64,000 bases of DNA from Cylindrotheca closterium (taxonomy: Eukaryota > Bacillariophyta > Bacillariophyceae > Bacillariales > Bacillariaceae): assembly GCA_933822405.4 (NCBI GenBank), contig CAKOGP040001758.1, positions 743,134 through 807,133 on the forward strand, given 5' to 3'. Both the position numbers and the translations under genes were made by a program. This document shows, piece by piece, positions 10,570 through 19,500 of the stretch. Every line of letters starts with the position of its first letter. Position 1 is the stretch's first letter. The notes under the pieces were generated by a model. That model did not search any database. It was not told the origin of the DNA and worked only from the letters and a program-made list of their open reading frames with translations.

Positions 10570-11739
10570 ATGAGATGTTTGGGAAGAGTTGCAAGAGTCA
10601 TTTTCGGACTACTTCTGGTTGCAGTGGTCGTGTCTACCAATACGAAATTGCTTCTAAGAATCCGATGGGAAGATGTGGTACAAGATGATTTCTTGGTCGG
10701 AGAACCTGCTCGTATCCATGACTCTAATGTGCATCATCGTGGAAGAGCATCAGAAACTGCAGATCTACAAGAAGGTGGCGCACCCAACAAGGACACCTTA
10801 GTCATTGGAAGAAGATACAGCGCCAAAGCTTGCCATCTCAGCCCTCCTTGGGGTATGCCTTCGGAGTGGACGGTCCAAAATTCATGCGTCGGTAAAGATA
10901 TCCCGAGCCCTTTCACAACCGCTCGGCACCTAACTTGTGACGATGACAAACCGTCTGATATCTTACGATCCAATGGAGTCACTGTGGCCTTGTTGCATTT
11001 TGCAAATCCTTCCATGTTGTTGCGACAGTTACAAACATTTGCTTCGTACCCAATGGAGGTGCAGAAACAACTGACCATTTTGGTGGTCGACGATGGTTCA
11101 CCGCCTGGTCTTCGATCTGTCGACTACATTTCAGCAGGCATGTACGAGTCACACTTTAGATTGCGCATAGCTCAGATTACGACGGACAAGGCATGGAACA
11201 TTGGAGGGGCTCGCAACCTAGCCTTTCACATTGCTGATACCTCGAGCGTTTTCCTGCTGGACCTGGACATGGTTGTGCCACTAGAAACGATGCATTCACT
11301 TCTCACTTGGGAAGTGAGGAATTCTTCCCATTCCATCGCACATAGATTCAATCGAAGGAAACCCAATGGGAAGACTGGAAAGCATCCAGCAGTGGCGCTA
11401 CTGGATACTGCGGCCTATTGGGAGAGTGGTGGTTGCGATGAGGACTTTTGTGGGCGCTATGGATTTACAGACGTGCATTTTTGGAAGAGATGGAAGGCGA
11501 GCGAAAGAAAAGTATTGCGTGACCGAATGAAACACTTCATCAATGAAGTTGATCAGATCCCATGTGATGAAACTTACATCATCAATCCAGCAACGCTCCA
11601 AAACTGCACTGATACATTAAAAACGCTGAAGTTGCCATCGAAGAATCGAGAACCAAATCGAAAGCTCTTGCAAAAAAAGTCGGTTGATGGCTGCTGGTCC
11701 AATAGGTTCCTGCGCTTTCAATGGGTACTACAACTGTAA
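10570..11739 (+). CDS. Type II membrane glycosyltransferase, GT-A fold (GT2/GT27-like)
   Basis: 389 aa, single exon. The N-terminus (MRCLGRVARVIFGLLLVAVVV) is a short basic tail and one membrane segment, the usual Golgi type II anchor. The luminal catalytic region begins near residue 135: LTILVVDDGSPPG (about 168-180, the nucleotide-binding DD), KAWNIGGARNLA (about 211-222), FLLDLDMVVP with a DxD-type metal site at DLD (about 232), and GGCDEDFCGRYGFTDVHFW (about 286-304), resembling the acceptor-side GG-D-E-D motif of polypeptide GalNAc- and galactosyl-transferases. The C-terminus LRFQWVLQL completes the domain. The donor sugar and acceptor cannot be told from sequence. The gene lies alone between a decayed gene and AFG2 and looks intact. 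Confidence 0.7.
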   Translation: MRCLGRVARVIFGLLLVAVVVSTNTKLLLRIRWEDVVQDDFLVGEPARIHDSNVHHRGRASETADLQEGGAPNKDTLVIGRRYSAKACHLSPPWGMPSEWTVQNSCVGKDIPSPFTTARHLTCDDDKPSDILRSNGVTVALLHFANPSMLLRQLQTFASYPMEVQKQLTILVVDDGSPPGLRSVDYISAGMYESHFRLRIAQITTDKAWNIGGARNLAFHIADTSSVFLLDLDMVVPLETMHSLLTWEVRNSSHSIAHRFNRRKPNGKTGKHPAVALLDTAAYWESGGCDEDFCGRYGFTDVHFWKRWKASERKVLRDRMKHFINEVDQIPCDETYIINPATLQNCTDTLKTLKLPSKNREPNRKLLQKKSVDGCWSNRFLRFQWVLQL

Positions 11740-11948
11740 ATAATGAAATAGTAAGAAGTCTCCGTTTCAGCGATCCAGGCCAGGTAGTCGACTGGATATT
11801 TCGACCCCTTCGACCAGTGGAGACCATCCATCAAGTCAACACTATAAAATCAATTCAATATCCATTTCAACACGCTTCATCTGAAGTGGAAGACCATGCA
11901 CATATATAGTCCCTAGATTGTTGCCGTTTTCCTGGACGAGAGAAAACG

Positions 11949-14779
11949 ATGGCGAAGAAAAAGAAAAAAGGCCGCGCATCCACCGGTGGGGGTAACGATG
12001 TGAAGAAGAACATCTTTCCCAAGGAGGAAGAATCGGCCCCATCTCCTGTCGTAGATTTCCTATCCTTACAACTGCACTCATCGACTAGTTCACTCAAGAA
12101 GTCCATGAAATACTCTCCGACTCTTTTTCTCAATCAAGTCGATGCGGACTCATTGGATTTGATAAATGGGGATGAAGTCTTCATCCTGTCAGACGCAACT
12201 AGTAGTGAGGATGTTTATGCATCCCTCGCCAAGGTTCAAATCTACGATAGTAGCGAGAAGCTGAATTCGCCAGTAAAATCGCCAGTGAGTTCCAAGAAGG
12301 GTCGACTATCTCCCGGGAGCTGCCACATTCATCCCGTCACCTTGGCAAACGACGTCTTGGGTATCCAAGCGTCATCCAAGAGTAACGAGGCAGATATTCC
12401 CCCCACACCAAAGACACCCGTTCCAACAACTCCGGTGCCAGTACCCACTCCGTCGTCATCGAAATCCAAATTCTCCTTTTCCAAAGGAGGTGGAGGAGAC
12501 CAATTGATTTCAACGCCGTCGAAAGCGACTACTCCCACTCCCAACAACACCAACAAAACGGCACGAGCACCACCTCGAAACATATGGGCAGTGGTTCGTC
12601 AATCCGATTTGGGAGACTATGTCGCGTCGCTGCTGTGCTGCAAAGCCTCTATCATCACTGTAGAAGAAGTTGACAAGGATTCCAACAAATTCGAGACCTG
12701 CATGGAGAGACTAGTACAACAGCTCATCTTGGCACAACTCTCTGGATCCTACATTTTAAAACGAGGCGTTCCGTTTCGGTTATCGCTACGAGGACTGTCG
12801 GTCGAATGCAAGGTTACAAATGTAAAGGGAACGTCAGTTCCTTCGGTAGACAATGTTTTGGAGGATTTGTCCAAGCTGGCGATCGAGGGCAGCACAACCG
12901 ATACAAAAGGAGAAAACGAGGTTGTCGAATTTCTAAAATCTCTTGATGAAGAAGAAGTTGATCTCCTGCGCTTGTATTTGATATCTCACCAAACTACTGT
13001 GAAGCTTGGATGTTCGGAGCAAAAGGATGAAAGTAAAGAATCCAAGGAACGCGAGCCGCTTGTTGCTGGACTTGACAAAACGGTAGAAGAGGTCAAAAAT
13101 ATACTCACAACGTCATTAATGCACCCAGAACTCTTCTCAGATCTTCTCCGCCCGCCCAAAGGAGTGCTATTGCATGGAGCTAGTGGGACTGGAAAGTCAT
13201 CACTAGCTCTTCAAGTGGCCCAAAGCCTTGAGTCTCATTTTCATGTTGAACACATTAGCTGTGCTTCATTGCAATCACAGACAGCTCTTGTTGGACAAGC
13301 AGAAAAGCAATTGGTACAGATGTTTGACAATGCGCAACGACCAAGGGATGGGAAGTCGGGAAGTTTGGTGGTTTTAGACGACGTTCACTTGATTTGTCCA
13401 AGGCGAGAAGGAACCAACCTAGGAGCAGATAGGCTATCAGCAACTCTATTGGCCTTACTTGATGGGGTGAAAACCTACTCATCGACATATCCATCAATGG
13501 TCTTGGCTACTACATCTAACCCATCCTTACTCGACCCAGCACTTAGAAGGTCTGGTCGTCTAGATTCGGAAATAGAAGTTCCACTGCCCGATGAACCAGA
13601 AATTCGAAGCAAGATTCTTCAATTTCACATCCAGTCTATTGGGGTAAAAGCACCCACACTTTCAGAAACGGATTGGTTACATCTGGGCCGAATCGCAAAA
13701 GGGTTTACAGGAGCCGACTTGATGCTAGCTGTAAAGGAAGCTCTCCGGATAACAGTCCTCCGAGATATTGAGTCTGTGGATCAAAACAATCTTGAAGTTG
13801 TGAAGGTAGATTTGGAACGGGGCGTCAGGGCTACAAAGCCATCTGCTATCAAGGCAGTCACGGTCGAGATCCCGCAGGTCTTCTGGTCATCGATTGGAGG
13901 CATGGACAAGGTGAAACAAGAGCTAAAAGAGGCAATCGAACTTCCAATGACACATGGCCATCTCTTTAAGAAGCTTGGAATAAATCCCCCGCGAGGTGTG
14001 TTGCTCTATGGTCCTCCGGGTTGTTCGAAAACGCTAATGGCAAGGGCACTTGCCACCGAAGGAAATATGAACTTTCTTGCGGTTAAGGGTCCGGAGCTCT
14101 TGAGCAAATGGTTAGGTGAAAGTGAGCGTGCCTTGGCTGCCCTATTTCGAAGAGCTCGACTGGCAAGTCCTTCCGTGATATTCTTTGATGAAGTGGACGC
14201 GATTGCAACGAAGAGAGACGGAGGCTCCTCCGGAGGTGAGCGTTTGTTGTCCCAGCTACTCACAGAGTTGGATGGGATCCATAGTAAGCAGGATGATAGC
14301 CAGAAGCGTCGAGTTGTTATTGTCTGTGCGACAAATCGGCCAGATCTTCTGGATGATGCCCTAATGAGACCTGGGCGAATGGACCGATTAATATATGTTG
14401 GACTACCAGATGAAGCAAGTCGTTCTAGAATTCTTCACATCAGTTTGAAGGGGAAATCATGCGATGATGACATTGATGTGAGTCGTTCGTCCGTCGTGTT
14501 TAGCCAACTATTGGGAATGAATCTGACATGTTGGCTGTCTTTGCTACACAGATTGAACAATTAGCCGACAGCAAGATTAGTGGTGGGTTATCCGGCGCAG
14601 AGATTGTAGCCGCCTGTCGCAATGCTGCCTTGATTGCACTAGAGGAAAACGAGAAACAGGGTGACCTTAGTCTGAAACCAAAAATCACAATGCGTCATCT
14701 CGTTGAGACACTGGAATCAATGGACCGTCAAATTTCACCAGAAATGCTAGAATTCTATCAGTCCTTTCAAGGAAAATAA
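11949..14779 (+). CDS. AFG2: AAA-ATPase AFG2/SPATA5 (Drg1) family
   Basis: Two exons, 11949-14477 and 14552-14779; the 74-nt intron (GTGAGT...CTACACAG) joins ...CDDDID to IEQLADSKISGGLSGAEIV, giving 918 aa. Without splicing the frame ends early at 14564. Family role: a double-ring AAA+ ATPase that strips Rlp24 from cytoplasmic pre-60S particles. The basic head is followed by a Pro/Thr/Ser linker (about 145-200). D1 has Walker A GASGTGKSS (about 409-417) and Walker B LVVLDDVHLI, where the usual DE is DD. D2 has GPPGCSKT (about 687), the Cys-Ser form typical of SPATA5/AFG2, then FFDEVDAIA, the arginine-finger region RPDLLDDALMRPGRMD, and the tail ISPEMLEFYQSF. D1 therefore looks degenerate and D2 canonical. 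PEX1, which also has a DD Walker B in D1, was considered but its D2 does not carry GCSKT. Confidence 0.85.
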
Positions 14780-14899
14780 TTAAATTTGTACTTTGAACTC
14801 GATAGTGATGATAAAGATATTTCTTAGCAGCTTTGTAGTTGGCTTTCGGTGGGAGGTGTAAGGCAAAAAAGAGTTCTCTATTTCTCTGAGAGCGAGTGC

Positions 14900-14903
14900 A
14901 AAA
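14900..14903 (-). terminator. Pol III terminator of tRNA-Pro
   Basis: Four A on the plus strand (TTTT on the transcript strand) directly follow the discriminator position of the tRNA, as expected for RNA polymerase III termination. Confidence 0.6.
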
Positions 14904-14975
14904 GGTCCACTCCGGGAATCGAACCCGGGACCTCTTCCACCCTAAGGAAGAATCATACCCCTAGACCAAGTGGAC
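14904..14975 (-). tRNA. tRNA-Pro (anticodon AGG)
   Basis: The minus strand folds as a complete 72-nt cloverleaf including the discriminator C. The acceptor stem GTCCACT pairs with AGTGGAC, the anticodon stem CTTCC pairs with GGAAG around loop TTAGGGT (anticodon AGG), and the T stem CCGGG/CCCGG surrounds TTCGATT. The A box (TGGTCTAGGGG) and B box (GGTTCGATTCC) are intact and there is no intron. Sequence outside the anticodon stem closely matches eukaryotic tRNA-Pro. A34 would be read as inosine, decoding CCU/CCC/CCA. Confidence 0.95.
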
Positions 14976-15079
14976 TGAGACACTTTTCCAAGTGAATTCA
15001 AAATGACAATCCCTAACTTTTGGATCTTTTTCATTGATCAGTTTCATCATTCATCCTATTGGTACTACGAGCTTTAGGT

Positions 15080-16569
15080 ATGATGGCAAAGCGTCAACGA
15101 ATATCTGCTCCACCTTGGTGGGATGAAATTGTGGGGGAAGTAACTGGAAATGGTGGATATTTACATCGAGGTATCACATTTTTACCGGAAAGCAGGAGCA
15201 TCGTTTGCGAAGCAGAAATCGATGAGAAAACTCTCGTTTTCAAGATTCCAAGATCATCAATTCTCTCGGCACCTTCAGGGTGTGACCAATATGCATGGAT
15301 CCAAGAACTTCGAGACAAAACGAATGATAGATGTAAGGCTCAGAATGCAATTGCTGACCTGATATTGGCCTACAGACTGGCAGGTGAAGATCCAACTTAT
15401 CTCAAGACGCTTCCCCCTCCGTCATCTTGGAATTTACTTCCTCGACGATGGACTGAAGAGACTCTTCAGAAGTGTTTGGGGGGCTCGCCCTTAATGGAAC
15501 GAATAAAGAAACAAAAGTCCTCTGTGACAGCTGATTATCGTCTTCTGTGCAATCATCCAAAAGGAAAAGGTGGGCCTACATTTGAGGCTTTCGATGACAT
15601 GTTAGCTGCCGTCACGTCTCGTGCGTTTGCTGGGGCGAAAGATGAAATCATGATGATTCCGATTTTGGATTTATGCAATCATGCAAGGGGGAAGGATGAG
15701 AAGAAGAATCTAGAATACAAAATACTTGACGATGGTTCCGTTGAAGTAAGCGCGACTGCCAAGATAGCGCCGCACGAGCACTTTCGTTTGACGTATGGTG
15801 CCAAAGGAAATTCCCAGTTACTCCTGAATTATGGCTTTGCCATGAAGCACAACCTTGAAACAGATGGGTCTTCAAACGATTTCCTGGAGTTCAGTTTCGA
15901 TGGAGCACCCGCTGTCGAACTCAGAACTGGTCCAAAAGATGTATGTCTTCATTTCAACTATTACTGCTAGAGTGTCTATTTGGAGCAGTTGAACCTCACT
16001 TCCTGAAATTCCCGTAATACATCCCACAGTACACTTATGGCAAGTTCATAAAAATTTTGGAGCAGATACTTGGTGAATCTTCTGCCAGTTTAGAGGAGGA
16101 GGAAGAGGATGACGACATGAATGCATTTCTCGATGGTACTGATGAAATGGAAGAGATGGACATATATGGTGCGGCTTCTGCAGACGAGGTTCCAGAAGAC
16201 ACCGAGCAAAACGAAGAGATAGAGAACGAGTTGGAGGCACTGAAAAAGCTGAAGCAAGTGATACACGAGCGAATAGATGCCTATGGCTGCAAAGGATCAA
16301 AACTGCGTGATAGACTGGAGTGCCAAGATGGCTCGATCGACTACTTTTCCTCTCTTCTCGTCCTCTCGGAACAAAGGTGCCTTTTCTTCTACTTTCTATG
16401 CGCTGAAAAGGTTGGAATATTGTTGCAGAATAAAGACTTGAGCACGTTGGACAAAGCAGATGGCTTTAAAGACGTACCAATAAATGATGAAGATCTGTCG
16501 CTCATTGACAAGCAAACATCCGAATTGGCAAACGTATTCATGACGATTCGACATGGGAATGGATTCTAA
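15080..16569 (+). CDS. SET-domain lysine methyltransferase (SETD3/Rubisco-LSMT type)
   Basis: Exons 15080-15940 and 16030-16569; the 89-nt intron (GTATGT...CCACAG) joins GPKD to YTYGKFIKILEQ, giving 466 aa. ATG 15080 is the first ATG of the frame. The SET core is split as in the SETD3/LSMT/SETD6 group: IPILDLCNHARG (the N-H that binds SAM) and LTYGAKGNSQLLLNYGF (catalytic Tyr region) around residues 195-255. The domain after the intron should correspond to the substrate-binding lobe, but it holds a strongly acidic insert (LEEEEEDDDMNAFLDGTDEM, about 300-320) before a helical region ending NVFMTIRHGNGF. No plastid presequence is visible, so a Rubisco substrate is not supported; the substrate is unknown. 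Converges on the next gene with only 27 bp between stops; AATAAA lies at 16588-16593. Confidence 0.8.
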
Positions 16570-16596
16570 ATGCTATTTGAAACTTTTAATAAATCT

Positions 16597-19500
16597 CTAT
16601 TGTTGCTGTTTTTGCAACATTGTATTTCCCATGTAATCAAAATCATTGTTTTCGGACTCCTCGCTTCTACACAAGGCAACAGCCTGTCTCAAACACATCA
16701 GGCTGTTCTCGCTCACGTCATACTCTAGCCATCTGGAATGTATCCTATGGAGCCGATTTGACACAGCATCTTTGATTCTCTCTTTCTTCGTAAACGACGC
16801 CAGGTTGTATGGCATATCTCGAACAAGGATTTCCAACAATTTCAGGGCTGTTCTTGGGGGCATGCTTTGCCACGTTGTCTGCGGGCGTATGCATAGGCAG
16901 GCTAAAGAGAGATCACCGTCAGAACCTCTTCCCCGGGTCCACTGACCAACGAGGGCACCAAGCATTTGAAGACCCATCATGCTTGCTTGGGCTCCAACTA
17001 GCATGAGGTTATCCAGAAGCATAAACAAAAGACTCTTGCGCCCATCGGAGTTTTCCAATTCAGTGGCATCCATCATTGAGCAGCAAATGCTCAAGAGGCT
17101 GTTGGAAAAGGTACTATCCAATGATGACACTAGCTGCCGAGAAAACCAGGACATGGCTGCCTGTATCTCACTTGACACCCGTGAAGCAGACTCAAAGTAG
17201 TCTAGCCGAACTAGTATCATGATGCAGCGATATCGTAGAGCTTCTCCAACAAAGCCATCGTGATCTGTAAGCGTAAAAAACTCAACTTCGACGAGAGAGT
17301 TTATGGGAATCTCTGCCAAACAGTGAGCATAGAGCTTCACAATGGCTCTCTCCGCCAATTGAGACCGGGTAGTCCATTTGGTGTTCCTTAGTCCCTCGAA
17401 TGCACTTCGTAGCAAGAACGTTTGCACTATGCGCAACTTATTGGGGGCAATGTTGAAGGTCCTCACTTCGTTGCCACGAATCAAGATTCTCTTCGTCGCA
17501 TCTAGAAATGACAGAGCCCATGAAGAACCTTCGGTTTCGCTGAGGCACATTTGCCATATGGTATCCATTGCATCATGGACCCTTTCAGTTGGTAATTTTG
17601 ATAGAATCGTGTCAAGCGATTCCAACAATAGCGGCGAGGTTGACATGATAATGCTTTCTCGTAGTTGATCGGAGGGAGTTTTGATAAGCTTTATTGCCTG
17701 GTCTATAAACTCTCGGCCATCAAATACTGCCCTAGGGCGGCCTTCCAGCTGAGAAACTAGCAGTTTCGTAGAAACTTCTGCAATCAGGGCATCTCTGCCA
17801 AGTATCTTTTCGTTGAAAACAGCAAAGTGCCCAGGAAGCGAAAGCACTTCAAGACAGCCAACGAGACCACAGGTTCCATCATTCGCCACAACCTCATTCC
17901 TCGATTCAAAAACATGTGGTGATAGGAAAGACATAAGCACTTCCAAGACAGTACCTTTGTGTGGCGTGGGCAGTTGTGAAACCCTTGACTCTTTGGACGT
18001 GTGAAGAGTAGATGAGCCGGCGACGGACAAATCACTCGAACCGATAAACGTCTTCAGAGAGGCTAGATATCCCATCAAAAGAACCCCGATTTGTGAATAT
18101 TTGCCAAGGTCAAAATCTGACGCTCCAAGTGCTTCCATAATCAACGAGCTGACACCAACAATATCACTTTTCGTGGTGAAAGACAAAAGCTGTGGGGAGT
18201 CTGTGAACAGTTCGGAATTATGACCAAGACATGGGAGAGAGCTCAGTGAGCACACAGCGCACAGAAGGGATACACATCGCCCATCGTTGTCAAAAAGGCT
18301 GGGATTTCCCACAAGGAATCGCCGAGTAGAATGTGGTATCACTTTAGCATTTGTTGCTGTCACAACATACAGGATATCATCCAAGCCTCTGACGCCATTG
18401 TCCAATCCATCTTGAAATATTCTAGCATAATTGGCATAGATCTTTTGGACTTCAGAATCTTGGAACAAACCACATCGAAGACAAGTGCGAAGTATGGATG
18501 GCAATGCAAATCCCTTTCCCGACCCCCATGGAAGACAACCAAGGAAGCAGTATATCCCCAGCAGAAGCTCATCATTTACGATTGCGAAGGCACGTGAACA
18601 GAGACCAAACGCCATAAAAATGATCTTTGCAATCCCTCTCTTTGATTCGACCACCACTAGCTGTTGTCTTCGTAATGCTGTCAACGCGTCAATAACCTCA
18701 GGGTCAATAGATCCATTTTCAACGGAGACAAGAAGGCGTTGTAACGCTGGGTAGTTCCCCTTGATACATGAAAGTAATTGTCTGAGCAAGAAGCCGGTAA
18801 TTCGGCGAATGAATCTCGCTGCTGTGCCATCAGATGTATCACCTTCGGCTCCACAGAATGCCTGGGCGATTGAAGCGAGCCCAAAGCATGCACCAAAGCT
18901 TACTTTCCCCCCGTATGCTGTGACAGACTTTTCCAGAGCTTCGACCACTTCGGTGACTCGAGAAAAATCGTTATTTCTCACGGAACAGACAGCAACAAAC
19001 GCAAGACAGAGCTTTGCCACGTCAGGATTCTCGAATCCATGGTCTTGATAGGCCATGTAGACTTCATCACATAGTTCTCCAACGTAAATTGAATGATCAC
19101 CATAGGGTCCCAAGACAACAGGGATATGAAGAGCCAAAGCAGACAGTGCCATGTTCATGTTGTCTGCGTTATCATGCGTATAACGCCACTCCCTTATTGA
19201 ATTAAAAATGTTTTGGAGACCTTCTGAACTGGACTGAGATGCAACAAGCTGTTGGAGCAAACTTCTCGAAGTGTGCAGCCAAGCTTGGACGTACATGACG
19301 TTAATCAAGGCATCCGAAGACTCGTTGCAAATGTCCATCGCTAGCATCGTGATGTTCGACATTGGTTTGTCATCATCACAGAGAAGTGCGGACAACGCTG
19401 TTGCAGTACCCCTATTCTCGTTGTAAAGCTCACGAATCGTCTCGGAAGAAGGTAACGCTGCGATGTAAGAGGATTTGTCAAGCGATTCACTCGGTTCCGA

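Noticed and set aside
14478..14564. Early stop in AFG2 suggesting truncation
   Set aside because: A GTGAGT...ACACAG intron removes it and restores the conserved LSGAEIV region.
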